The notes: generated by a model not told the origin, from the letters alone. DNA of 64,000 bases from Cloeon dipterum (GCF_949628265.1 NC_088789.1:17414886-17478885); one strand, 5' to 3'; shown: positions 50,001 to 61,510, counted from the stretch's first letter. Program-made: numbers and translations.

Positions 50001-53000
50001 CACGCCCCCAATTCTTAATTACCGCGAGTTACACCTTCCTCCGGTGGTTGATGTTTGCAGAGAACCTGGTGGACGTGTGTTTCAATATAATTAATCGCAA
50101 AACTCATTAACATTTTAAATAAATTTATACAATTTTAATGACGGAGAAGCAAATAAATTAGTGCTTTGAAAAAATAATATTTTTTCACTGCCCTGTTGGC
50201 TCGGCAGGCACACATGATTCGTCTCTTTGTAATACAATATAATACGCGTTGGGCCGCTTAATATAAACTTTAATTTTTCACTGTGGCGGGGTGCTTTGGG
50301 GTCTGTGCGAGTGCGCGGAGGCAGGCAATAAGGTTCTATTATTGCCTCATTACAGGTAGCTATTTGCGGTGCCTTTGATTGCAGAGGTCATCCATTGTTC
50401 AAAGCCCAAAGCAGCCAGCGGGAGCCGACACACACACACATACAAAAAAGTTAATGGCGAGGAGTTATAATAAAAGCGGCTCCATCAGCGGGGCCTCCAA
50501 CATCAATTAAAATCACGCGGCTATCTGTTAATCCAATTTCGTGAACAATTCATCCATCCGTGTTTTTTTTCGCGCGTCCCCACAGGTGAAATCGCTGCTC
50601 TCCTGAGTGAGCTTTCCCCTCATTTTTCAACCATTTTCCTTGCAGACCGACCGACCGGCCTCTTTGTTTAATGCACAAAGCGCGTCTCTAATTACATCAA
50701 AGCACCGCGCCGGTAGATTAATTGATCACTTCTGGATTCACCCGGGATTAGTAATTAGCTCGCAGGGGTAGGAAAATAGCTGCTGATTACCAACAGGTGC
50801 GCTCTTTGGATAGATCGGCTCATTTGTCATGCGGATTCAAAGTTTCCTCATTAAGGAAAAGCTCTTAACAGTTTGTTTACTCTGGCAAAATGTTAATTTG
50901 AGCACGCACATCTTTAGTTTAAAAGCAGTAGGTTTTTATAAGCTACAAAATTGAAAAAATTCTGTTCACAGAAAATTTGCTAGACATGTTTTTCGACCTC
51001 AAATTTTTTTTATAAAAATCAGTCATTATTCCTATTATTCAAACAGTTAACTCTTGGAAACCGATAACTAATCATTTTTAATTGAAAAAAGAAAGCGGCT
51101 ACTTAACAGCTGAAATTTCACTTGACAAAATAAATAAAATTTTTAACGTTGAAAAAAACAATTATTTACCGATTATTCTCTTCAAAGTTAAACATAATAT
51201 TTTTGCTAAGACACCAGTCAAAATATTTTAGCAAATATCTTCTAATTTTGCACATTGTTATTAATAAAAAATGGGTATAGAAAGAGAGCAGCAATAAATA
51301 GGCATAATCATTGAAATCAATAAGTCACGTTTTATCTTTTCTTTCTTACATATTAGTAACATAAGCCTGCATTACTCGTGGACAACACGAAGAGCGTATT
51401 TACGTGAGTAAAACAAAGAAACTCCATTGCTGTATAGGAACAGTTTGCGGAAAGTAAGTGGGCGCTTTCTGCACGAGTATGGCTGCAAAAACAAATGCGA
51501 GCAAAGCACGCCACGCTATCGTCCATGTGTTTTGTGTCGCGCGCGCGGTCATCGTCACATTTCGCCATGTATTGTGTCACTAATTGGCTAAGAATGATCG
51601 GCTTCCCGGAGCGGCAGACGCGATTTGTGTATCGCTCGCTTGGAAACAAAATGCGAATAGTCGCCGCTTACGAACAGCGTGCGGGAAGCCGCACTCGGCG
51701 CTGAGGAAAAAATGCCGCCGTTTGGTAATTCAGTAGTGCAAAACGCGGGCATTGCTCTAAGGGGGAAGATTTAAAGGATGTCCGCGGCCGTGCGTGTACA
51801 AAGTGAAAAATTCGGACATTGCTCTGTGGTCACGTTAAGCATCGAAATCTTACGACTGCTGCATTAGTTTTTACTATAACGCATGCAAAATGGTCGATTT
51901 TCAGCTTTAAAAGTATCTAAATAAATTTAAATCATTATAATATTGATTTAAAGAGATATAGAAGGAACAGAATCGTATTTAAAGTTAAAAAAGTTCTGAA
52001 TTTCATCGTAAATAATTTATTGAGCAAGCTTTAATAAAGTTGTACTCTTTTTATCAAAATTTTAGGTCTTGATAATTTAAATATTTAAAAAAGGCAATTT
52101 TTATCCAATCACAATGAAATTTGGTATGCAGACTCTCCTTGACAAAAGGCGAGAATCGTGGATTGATGTTTATTCCATTTTTTAATCTTTAAATAAACCT
52201 TTACGATTATTTGCGTATGAGTCAACTTTTATATAGCAAGTAGATCCTCAGAAAATAAAATATTTTAAATTGTATGATTTGTAATGACTTTTGAACCATG
52301 TTCCATTATTATAAACATCTATAAATGGTAATATTTTAAATTGCTTTTTAAATTTTTCCCAATAATTTGTTCCGTCCGTAACTCGGTGACAATTTAACAC
52401 TATGGATTCATGAAAACATCACAATGAAAACATTTGAGGAAATAAATTTGCAAAACACTGAAATGAAAATTGAAATCACTGAAATTTAAAGCAGATTGTA
52501 GTAAAAAAATTATAACTGAGCTCACCCTCTATTATTTCCGTTGAAACATTCCCTGTTATTTTATAAAAAATAAAAATAATGCAGAAAATGATAAGCGACT
52601 ATCTTGGAGTGTGTTTATGCAACCGGTAGTGCAATGATGAGCAAAGGAAATACGGCAGAAAAAAGCACACGAGACATGCCGCGCAGCCGTAATCATAATT
52701 GCGCCAAATTACACTCGGCGAAATGCAAAAAGCTGGCTGGCTTTTCAGGTGAGCGCGGTGGGAGAACGGAGCGAGAGAGGTGCTAAATGGGTTGTTTGTT
52801 TTATGCTTGGTGCGGCTGGAGCGGCCAGGGAAACGAGAGACGCGCGCAATCGATTTTCCAATCGCATTATGTAGACATAAATGTAAATTTTATCGCCCTC
52901 TGCTCTCTGTAATTAGGCCGCGCCGGGGTAATTACCTAGCTTTTTCCTAGGTCGCGGGCAAGAAAAGCACTTAAGCCATCTTTCTCATGCTAATGTGTGC

Positions 53001-53429
53001 CCATGCTTGATTTTCCCCTTTAATACATCTGGCACGAATAGAACGAGCGAGCGAGCGATTGACTAGCTCAGATAAAGCGAAACTACTTTACTCGAAATTG
53101 CAATAGCTAGTTCGTGATTGCAAAGCCGCATTGATAAGTAAAACGAAGGACAAAAAAATGACGAAGGAGTTAAATTTTTGGAGCAATCTAGTCGGTCAAT
53201 TTAATTATTATACGTGCGTAATTTGCTTGAAATTATTTTTAATAAAAATATATATCCTACGCCTATTTTAGAGTCGTGCGTTTACAGATGTATAGAAAAA
53301 GTTCAGTCAATGATTAAAGATGGCATTTTTTGATTCATTTGCATTGTACGCGTAGTAAGATAAAGATGATTTATTGAACCTACTAATCAAGCGCAGTGAT
53401 AAGGCTTTGGCGATATTACCGAAAATTAA

Positions 53430-53910
53430 AACTTTCAATTTCTTCCACCATTTGCCATCGCCAAATCTCGGGTTTGGGCCATCAGAGTTACAAAAACTGC
53501 ATACTGTTCGACTCGTCTCAACCTCCCCTAGATAGTCCGAGGGTTTTAGGGGTGATCGTGATCGCCCAGCACCAACCCCAAGTTGCCTCCGTTGTTGTAA
53601 AAATGCGATGAAATTTCTGCTTTTTGGATTTTTACTTTTAACCTTTTCCCACACTAAAAAGGGTGGATGGTGGTAAATTGGATAAGTTTTTATTAATTTA
53701 GGAGAGTTGTGATAGGTGAATGAGTTTGTGAAAGTGTAAAGATTTCAATAAATGGGGTGGAGGGGGATGAGGTTTGATTATCCTCAGAGTCCTTCGGCTA
53801 CCTAGGGGAGGTCAAGAGGAGTCGAATAGTGTGTAGATTTTGTAATTCTGACCATTAGAACCCGAGATTTGGCGGTGACAATATTGGCAACAATTTGTGT
53901 CCCTCGTCGC
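53430..53910. repeat. Foldback element, family A (most complete copy)
   Basis: The left arm reads CGCCAAATCTCGGGTT, ACTCGTCTCAACCTCCCCTA, then GATAGTCCGAGGGTTTTAGG. The right arm is the mirror complement (CCTTCGGCTACCTAGGGGAG ... ACCCGAGATTTGGCG). The interior (AAATGCGATGAAATTTCTGC onward) matches the right end of the window at 63860-64000. The 115-codon minus-strand frame over it is not conserved in other copies. Confidence 0.75.
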
Positions 53911-54304
53911 GTATACAAACATTAAAAAAGGCTAAAAAAGAAGACGAAAAATAAGGTTCTGGTCGTGCAATTGGTCTAAATTTCGTCTACACTTAGGGTC
54001 ATGGTTGGAAGTAAAAAATTCGCGCGAAAATATGCTTGGCAATGAACTACAGTTGCTGGGAAAAAGCAAGCTGCTGAGATTTTGTTGCCAGGGTTTTGTT
54101 GCTGGCGAAATAGTAAATGTGTCACTCACGAGGCTTATTATTTATTTTTAAAGAGAAAATCGTGTTTGAAGACAAGATTAATGCAAAACTGAACAAATTA
54201 GATGGTTTTAGTAGATTTAGTTGATCCAATGAAATTAATGTCACAAAACGGCTGGCAATGAGCAGAGCAAATAAGTAGGTGGAGGACGGCAATGTGTGTG
54301 ATTT

Positions 54305-54320
54305 GGGGGGGGGGGGGGGG
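54305..54320 (+). repeat. Homopolymer G16
   Basis: Sixteen consecutive G after GATTT. Long G runs are uncommon in AT-rich insect DNA and may be a sequencing or assembly weak point. Confidence 0.9.
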
Positions 54321-55059
54321 CAAAGCGTAATGACAACCGAGGCGCCGGTCGTCAGAAAGAGATCCACGAAAGAATAAAAACGTAATTGTGCCGACCGGCA
54401 ACCCTTCAATTAGTCCCGACTGCGGGTTAATAAGCAATTTATTGCGGCCGCTGCACTGAGAGCGCAATGACAGGCTTTTAAAGCTTCGGCCGCGACGTGT
54501 CTTTGCTCGGTCGCGACCAAATCTATGATTTCAGGAGATAATCACACGCCGACTCGCAGGCTCCAGCATCCTTTCTTTCGTTTCGTTTTTTTACTGCTCT
54601 CGCATCCGAAATTAAATGCGCTCTTTTCGGAGCTCCCCGGGCCATTTCTCGTCGCCGCCGTTTTAAGAATGAAAATCTTTTCCTGCGCGTGTGTGTTTAT
54701 GTGTTTAGCTGCGAGCGAAAAGGAAACTTGTGCACGCGATGAATCACTTTTGCCGCGCCATTCACAACTTTGAATACTATTTGAAACAGAACAAATTAAT
54801 TAAAAATTGTGCTTTTGAAATCGATTGATTTTTCTGAAAATATAATTAATTCATTTGAGGAAGGAGTCGAAAGGAAACGATTTGTAGCAAATTTGTGCAC
54901 CGGGAGGACCTTCAACATTAGGGGTGGTTTCCCATTAGTATTACGATCAAATGGAGTAAGATCTTAGATGAAATTAACTCCATAATTAAGTTTTCGTGGC
55001 AAACAAAAAATTAATGGAACGATATCAAGAACGCTCAGTTCCGACAAATAATTTTCAAA

Positions 55060-55325
55060 TACAAAATTCTGCCTTCGGAGGACAGGGATGAGGTTAAGCC
55101 CCCAATCATGACCTCAAAAAGTAAAAATTAATTATTTCTAATCAAACTTGAGTCGAAATCTGCACAGTAAGTACCTTATTTAAAAAAATTGATTTTCAGT
55201 GCTCCAAAAACCACTTTTTTTCAATATTTTTACTATGATTTTTATGACACCAATATTTTCATATGTGTTTTGCTGTTACGTTGATGGGCCACACCTCATT
55301 TAAGCTATTTTAGATTTAATATTTT
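55060..55325 (+). repeat. Dispersed repeat family B, copy 3
   Basis: CCTTCGGAGGACAGGGATGA, TTAAGCCCCCAATCATGACC, and AATTAATTATTTCTAATCAA, followed by GGGCCACACCTCATTTAAGC, match the reverse complement of 17820-18100 block by block. Confidence 0.6.
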
Positions 55326-57187
55326 TTTAGAATATACCAGATTTATTTGAAAAATTCCTGATTTTAAAAAATTGCTTTTTAAAAAAACCGCAAAGTTTGA
55401 GCACATGTTAAACGAGCAATTTTTTAAATTTCAGCCCTTTTTGCATCAGCAGAGAATGATTCATATTTCAGCGGTGCTCCCGCTGTTGCTGATTATTTGT
55501 TGGTCGTCGTCAAAATTCATCGACTGTTTCCTCTAACGGAAAAATTGCATACCAACCTATTCCGAAAATCGCTCGATTCGAAATTTTACGAACCTCCCGC
55601 AAAAATGAGGTCAAGTCCTGACTCATAAAATCTGGTTAAATACATGTCGAAGCTGCAATTAATTGAATCAACACGATACGATGCATTTGACTTCGGTTAT
55701 GTAATAATTTTTTATTTAATTAAAATTTTTATTTCCTGGAAACTTTCGACAGTTATAGTTTCCTGTTTTGCTTTGAAAACTGGATCCTGAAATGAGAGAA
55801 TTGAAATTTATCGTTTTGAAAAATTGTGTCAAGCCTGAAGTCAACTGAAATGAACTATTTGGTGTGAAAAATTATTTCAATAAATCGCAAAAATTTGTTA
55901 CAATGTCATAAAAATACAAAAAGTGGGACTTATTTGTCCACTTTTCAATAGAAAAAAAAACTCCTGAACAAAATCGGATAAAGTGGAAGATTAACGCCAA
56001 GAAGCAATGGTCGGTTGGTTTGTTTGCGTCTTGAATACGAAATGCGGCCGGCGCAAATAAACAAAAGCTGGGGAGCTCATCCGAAACCGGCAATTACGGG
56101 GATTCGTCATGTTTTCCTCCAAAAGCCGCTGCTTTCGTCAATGGAAGAGGTTTCTGGTGTTGGCGGTGAGATGCATCTGGCATGGTAATAAATTATAATG
56201 GACCAATTTTATCCACTATTAGATTGGAGGTTCCCATGAAAAGGCTTCCAGCGCCGATGATGCTTTTTTGTTGGCGCGGCCAAAAGAGGCTCTTAATTTG
56301 CACCTTGGCCCGGACAGAGACACAAACGCGGCGTCATTTCGACCAGCATGCACACGTCTCTAAACGTGGAATAATACCAGAGATGGATCCCTACACCAAA
56401 TAAATAGGTGCTACGTGGATAAATACATAAGAAGACTGGCGCCAACGCGGATAAATTGCTGTACCACAATTGCTCTCTGCCGCCGCCGCCGCCGCCGTCG
56501 ACAAAAACCAACCGTGTGTTTCTCTTTCTTCCTTTCGACGTCTCGAAAATTGCGTTTCCATTGTTGGCACGTTTGTTTCTCTTTCTCCCCTGCTGCTGCT
56601 CCACAATTGCTTTGTTTTATCGCGAAAATATGTATACGTATTAATAAATTAGAGATGCTATGTTTTCAAATTAAAGTCTCTCTGCGTGTTAAATTTTACA
56701 AGGCATCTTTTTTGAACCGATGTTCATGAAATATTCATATAGTTCTAGCAGAGGTTTGAAATTTTATTTAACATTTTTACTGAAACTCGTATTTTCCGAT
56801 ATTTACGGGAACTCGAATTTTGAGTTTTATAATTTTTTAGTTTTTTTTTTTCAAATTTGATCAAAGAACAAAAATGTAGACACCGTTGAACTCATCTCGT
56901 CAATTGACGCCAACTTTCCTGTCGATCTTAAAGTGGTAGGTCAAATGTCAAGGTTACCAATATCGAATTTTTGAAATGGGACGCAAATTTGAAAACAAAT
57001 ATATAAAGAATTTTTTGTTTTTGAATTATCGACTTGTAGAGCGGAAAAACTTTCAATAAAAATTTCAAAGTCTAGGACGACATTTTGTCTTAATTTTGTA
57101 ATAAACAACCTAAAAAACAAAAACCTTAAATTTGGTGCTTTTCACGTAAACAACAACCATGCTCATTGTAGGTGGGTAACAATCACC

Positions 57188-57290
57188 CTGTTTGAATTGT
57201 TTCCGATTTTAACGTCGGTTTGATTGTTGGCGACAATGCAACAACCATCAACAATGAATGTGACATTGTTATCATAATGTTAACCCAATA
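57188..57290 (-). repeat. TATA-less copy of the repeat-protein gene promoter
   Basis: TTTGAATTGTTTCC, then GTCGGTTTGATTGTTGGCGA and AATGCAACAACCATC, align directly with the promoter segment at 58783-58880. The roughly 15-nt block holding the TATA box in that segment is missing here. No coding sequence follows in the expected minus direction. It looks like a relic of a tandem duplication. Confidence 0.65.
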
Positions 57291-57530
57291 ATTCCTTTCA
57301 AAACAATGAAAACAACCATGTAATTGATTGGTATTGTTTGCATTTTTTAAATTAAAAATTCTTTGATCGGATAGATGAAAAAGAATTAATTTTTTTTAAA
57401 CTACATAACTAAAATATATTTCAAATTAATATGTACTTCTTATTGCCAAACCGTAATATTTATTTTATTTTTCCTTATTCTGGGGAAAGGGCTAAATGAA
57501 ATGTTATTTGTTTTCTTTCAAGAACAAGTG

Positions 57531-57536
57531 TTTATT
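57531..57536 (-). terminator. Poly(A) signal of the Pro/Arg-rich repeat-protein gene
   Basis: TTTATT on the plus strand gives AATAAA on the minus strand, five nucleotides after the stop codon at 57542-57544. It implies a very short 3' UTR, consistent with a compact gene. Confidence 0.55.
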
Positions 57537-57541
57537 TGGTG

Positions 57542-58732
57542 TTAAAATTCAGTGTGGTTTTTCCTGACCAGGTTGTGGAGGCGAGGCTTCCTCAGGTTTC
57601 GGCGGCGTTGAAGGGTTGTCGGGGGTGCTTGTTGTTGGGTTTGGGGAGGCTGGGTGGTGGGGAGGGTTTGGAGTTTCGGTTTGGTTTCGGGCTTTTTGGT
57701 GAGGGGCTGTGGCTGTGGGGGCTTGGTCGTCCCCTGAGGTTGGTGGCGACCTCTGGGCTCCCAGGTCTTTGGGCGCGTGATTGGTTTTTGTGGGGGTTGG
57801 TTTCGTTGGAGGCCTGTTTGGGGCTCAGTCTGTTGCCGCTGGCGGCGGCGGTAGTGTGTTGGGGGCAGGGGGCGTTTGCCGACTTTTCGGGGTTGTCGGG
57901 GATTGTTCCGGGTCTTTGGGCGAGCGATTGCCATCGCCTGTCGCCTGTGGGGGCGTTGGGGATTGTTTAGGGGCCGTGGGGGTTGGTTTCTTTCCCTGCG
58001 AGGGAGGCGGCGTTGGTGTTTGGGCTTTGTCTCGGTTTGGGGCCGTCGCTGCTGGCCTCGTTGGGTCTGAGCCCGTCGTAGAGTTCTTATGTAGTTTGTC
58101 GGGGGCAGAGCGATTTCGTCATTTTCGTAGAGTTTTCGGGGGTTGTTCCACGGGTGGGAGTTGTAGCTATTTGCTGGTGGGGAATTGCGCCAGGTGCGGC
58201 GTCGGGGGTTTGTTGGCGGCAGGGAGCGTTTCTCGATTTTTTGGGGCTGTCGGGGATTGTTCCGGGTCATTGGGCGAGTAATTGTCATCGTCTGTCGCCT
58301 GTGGGGGCGTTGGGGATTGTTTAGGGGCTGTGGGGGTTGGTTTCTTTCCCTGCGAGGGATGTGGCGTGGATTTTTGGGGTTTGTCTCGGTTCGGGGCTGT
58401 CGCTGCCGGTCTTGTTGGGGCTCAGTCTGTTGCCGCTGGCGTCGGCGGTTATTTTTGGGGGGCAGGGAGCGTTTGCCGACTTTTCGGGGGTTGTTCCAAG
58501 GGTGGGAGTTGTAGCTATTTGCTGGTGGGGAGGTGCGCCAAGTGCGTCGTTTGGGCGGGTTTGTCAGGGTTCGGTCGTGTCTGGTGTCGGAGGTCAAATA
58601 CTCATCGTTTCCTCGGTCTTCTGGGGTCCATCCGGTGTCGATCCTCTTGTCCTGGTCGTCGGGCATCCTTCTGGCGTCGATCTCGTAGAGGGTGCAGAGC
58701 AGCATCATCGTCAGGGCGGTCGTGGTTCTCAT
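57542..58732 (-). CDS. Secreted Pro/Arg/Gln-rich repeat protein, putative multi-peptide (antimicrobial-like) precursor
   Basis: Single exon, 396 residues. I recognise no named family. The start (MRTTTALTMMLLCTLYEIDA) is a typical signal peptide with likely cleavage after A20. It is preferred over a longer in-frame start at 58870, which would lie upstream of the TATA box. Residues 23-53 are acidic. From 58 on the chain is basic and rich in Pro, Arg, Gln and Asn. It holds two repeats of about 117 residues (58-173, 174-291) and a partial third. Each full repeat has TWR-x-SPPANSYNSHPW and RERNQPP-x-PLNNPQRPH. Lys-Arg sites precede x-LPP at 87-88, 168-169 and 286-287, two of them as GKR, the usual amidation-cleavage context. 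There is no cysteine after the signal peptide. Signal peptide, acidic pro-part and cationic proline-rich repeats fit precursors of proline-rich antimicrobial peptides; a cuticle, salivary or silk-like protein is an alternative. Confidence 0.72.
   Translation of the reverse strand: MRTTTALTMMLLCTLYEIDARRMPDDQDKRIDTGWTPEDRGNDEYLTSDTRHDRTLTNPPKRRTWRTSPPANSYNSHPWNNPRKVGKRSLPPKNNRRRQRQQTEPQQDRQRQPRTETNPKNPRHIPRRERNQPPQPLNNPQRPHRRQTMTITRPMTRNNPRQPQKIEKRSLPPTNPRRRTWRNSPPANSYNSHPWNNPRKLYENDEIALPPTNYIRTLRRAQTQRGQQRRPQTETKPKHQRRLPRRERNQPPRPLNNPQRPHRRQAMAIARPKTRNNPRQPRKVGKRPLPPTHYRRRQRQQTEPQTGLQRNQPPQKPITRPKTWEPRGRHQPQGTTKPPQPQPLTKKPETKPKLQTLPTTQPPQTQQQAPPTTLQRRRNLRKPRLHNLVRKNHTEF
57860..58561 (-). repeat. 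Tandem coding repeat, unit about 354 bp
   Basis: Nearly identical blocks such as TGGGGGCGTTGGGGATTGTT (plus strand) recur exactly 354 nt apart, at 57948 and 58302. Small in-frame indels of about two codons distinguish the units. A partial third unit starts near 57860. The plus strand of this region is strongly G-rich. Confidence 0.85.
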
Positions 58733-58785
58733 CTTGGCGTTCTCAGCAGGAGAGTTGTGCACTGTTCCAGGAGTTGGCAGTGTTT

Positions 58786-58817
58786 GAATTGTTTCCTGAT
58801 TGTAACCTCTATATATA
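58786..58817 (-). promoter_or_regulatory. TATA box and initiator of the repeat-protein gene
   Basis: TATATATAG on the minus strand (plus 58809-58817) lies 31 nt upstream of a TTCAAAC initiator-like site whose A falls at 58786. The leader to the start codon at 58732 would be about 54 nt. A GGAAATTTACC kappaB-like element sits at 58900-58910, roughly 115-125 nt upstream; it is only a weak match to the consensus. Confidence 0.6.
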
Positions 58818-58974
58818 ACCTCGGTTTGATTGTTGGCGGCAGTGCAACAACCACTGCTGCTCACCAACAATCAATGATATACATATTGTTTAGGCTAGAG
58901 GTAAATTTCCTTTTTGAATAAATACATAACAAATCACAATTTTCAATGAGGAAACACAGTGCTCGCTGCTTGAT

Positions 58975-59225
58975 TAGATTTTAAATTTCAAAGCTCCAGA
59001 TTTACAAAAACGTCACACCGTTCGACTCGTAGTAACCTCCTCTAGATAGCTACAGCATTCAAAGGGTTTCAACCCCTTTTACACAGAAAATTACGCGGCT
59101 AATTGAGCCTGCATATAATTAAAAATTGCTAAAATTCAATCTGATCAATCATCCTTCTTTCTCCCTAGAATGAAGGTATTAAAGACCTTCCAAAGATTGG
59201 TAGAAATTAGGAAACTGCTGTTGTG
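58975..59225 (+). repeat. Family A half copy
   Basis: A degenerate left arm (ACACCGTTCGACTCGTAGTA, ACCTCCTCTAGATAGC) is followed by an interior matching 14430-14650 (AAAATTCAATCTGATCAATC and following). It begins about 110 nt upstream of the repeat-protein gene's promoter region. Confidence 0.6.
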
Positions 59226-61234
59226 CAGGCAGCACAATTTAGCATTCATGTAATCATTTCTCTTCATTTTTTTAATTTTTTAACCTTTGACTGCTTCAGC
59301 TATCTAATAGGCAATCACAAAGAAAATCGACCTGAAAGACGGTATAGAATCCGTCTAAAACATTTGTATTTTTATCGGAAATTTGTTAATAATTGCAACT
59401 TTGGCTCCAAAATAATCAATTTTTATAGCATTGAATTTGCACCTGTGAAGTGTCAGATTAAACAATAGTGCTTGAAGTGAGGAAGTCCAAATGGACTGAC
59501 TCGTTTTGTTCTGGTTTATTGTGAAATGCATTCAACGCAGCTATGAAATTAATTAAAATAACCGATTCAGAGTGGGCAGCTGTCGCCACCGGTCAGTGGA
59601 ATAATGACAAATGGAAAAACGCCCCCGCGGATCAAAGGAACCCGAAATTAATTATTAATTGCCGCCGATTGAAATAATCAAAAGTCGGCCGCGGAGAAAG
59701 ACTGTGTGTATGCGTTTATAATTAAAAAAAATAGTAGAGGTTCCGAGCAGGGCGTGTAATTCAATGAAAGAAACACGTGAACCGGTGCGGTGCGGTGCGT
59801 CCAAGTTATATAATTCAATCAATTGTGCGCGCGGAGCCGAGTGCATGTTAATAGAGTTTGAAATCAAGGAGCTCATTGTTGGTGCGGGCCGATAATTACG
59901 GCCTCATTGTTTTGGGCTTGTTCTCTGGTGTTGCCGTTGCCGCCGAGCTGTTATGCCTCTAATTATCTCTGCGGGGGTTTCTAATTCTCGCTCTCGCTGC
60001 TACCAAAAAAGCAATATGGAGATTTAGACACAACACATGCCGGCCACACCGCCACCGGGTCGACGAAAATAATACATCGAGACGATCATTTTCAATTTAT
60101 ATAAATCAAATTTAATTTAATGCTCTATCTGAATAAATATTTTATTTGCATCAATCACATGAAATGACTTATAGGTCAAAAATAAAAATTATTTATTAAC
60201 GGTTTCTTATTTGAAGTTAAATATTTTAAAATATAGAGCCGGATTTTTGGGAAGAGGCCATTAGTTGAAAACGAGTGCTGTACAAAAAAAAACGGTCATA
60301 TTGTAACGTTATCATTGCTCTTAGTGTCAAAGACAAGAATGCGATAATTTTTTGATTTTCCTTTTTAAACCAAACAATCGGCAAGGAACGAGGCTTGAAC
60401 ATCAGCGGCCATGACACTGATGACGTCAAAATATGGCCATATCTCTTTTTCCAGTGCTTGACAGCTTTAAAATTCCAGTTGCACTCTAATTTTCAGAAGG
60501 TTAGCAGAACATATATTAAAAAATTCAAATACATCTTTTTTAAGAAATTAAAAAAATGAAAGTGTTTAAACCTTTCCGTTCTAGTCCAGAAATTTTAAAT
60601 GCAAGATAATCAATAAAATTGTTTGTTCTGACATGCTAATTTTGTGCACGCTGAAAATAAAATTAATTATCAGAATTAAAGCGATTATGCTCGTCGACCC
60701 GGTGGAAATTCATCCGATATTAGCGGGCCAGGAGTGCTGTGTTTAATTCGTGCGGCGGCATTCTAGCAGCAAACATGGGGTGTTAAGCTATTAGTGATTT
60801 TCATCAATCATTCGCGCGCTCAGGGCTCCTGCTGCTACTCTGCTCTTTTCTCCGCGGCCTCTGACACGTTTTCCCCGACCGACGCAGCACGCCAAGTGAA
60901 ACGCTTACCGACATTTAATTGCGTTCTATTAGGCCGCGCGCGTTTGCTGAAACACTTGACGCGGGGGTGGCAAAGCCACTTTTCCGCCCTTGGCTAGACG
61001 CAACCCTCGGCGTCGGCAGCACTTCTCGCAATTAGTCACTCTCAGCGGCTAATTCAATGTTAGGCGTGCTGTGGGAACGCTCGACGGCAACAGATTTTTT
61101 CCCTCTCCAACCTTGATGTTGCCTATTTCAGGGGGGCTTTTGAGATATAGCCTATTTTGATTTGCGTTGAGGTTTTAAAATTGTTTTAGGATGCTAAAAA
61201 ACAGAAAGAAATTCTATGGGGAAAACAAACTATT

Positions 61235-61510
61235 TTTAACTTTTCAGTATAGAGGTCGAGACGAGTCTAACGGAGGGTAGTTCTTGAAATTCTGATGGTT
61301 GGAACCAAAGACTTGGAGCTGATATTATTTGCAAAATGAGAAAAAGTCGAAAAATCGTATTTTTCGAGTTTTGAAGAGAAATTTCTTTAAAACTAACAAA
61401 TTACACCTCTGAAAATTTTACAAAAGTTCACACGTGTGACATGTCATGGGACAGCTTTTAAGCACATTTTCAAAACTCTAAAATCGGGATCTTATTTCCA
61501 AAGTTTTAAT
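61235..61510 (-). repeat. Family A half copy
   Basis: AGACGAGTCTAACGGAGGGT, TTCTGATGGTTGGAACCAAA and GAAAAAGTCGAAAAATCGTA follow the right-arm order of the 23.8-24.4 kb foldback. Confidence 0.65.

Larger units (their letters stand above)
47021..57187. other. Gene-poor region 3' of BarH
   Basis: About 10 kb without a coding frame that I can support. It holds repeats at 53.4-53.9 kb (family A) and 55.1-55.3 kb (family B), a G16 run at 54.3 kb, an (AAT)n run near 48.08 kb and AGCG tandem repeats near 53.04 kb. The remaining sequence alternates AT-rich DNA with CpG-richer patches. I see no tRNA or other RNA gene. Confidence 0.5.

Noticed and set aside
53307..53654. 115-codon minus frame
   Set aside because: Overlaps the arm of the family A foldback element, and the frame is not kept in the other copies.
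58733..58870. Longer in-frame start for the repeat protein at 58870
   Set aside because: It would place translation upstream of the TATA box and hide the signal peptide 46 residues in. The ATG at 58732 fits the promoter and the signal peptide.
57536..58921. Long Gly/Leu/Val-rich open frames on the plus strand (144-194 codons)
   Set aside because: They are antisense shadows of the C-rich repeat gene. They lack a promoter, signal peptide and poly(A) signal, and their openness follows from the repeated G-rich strand.
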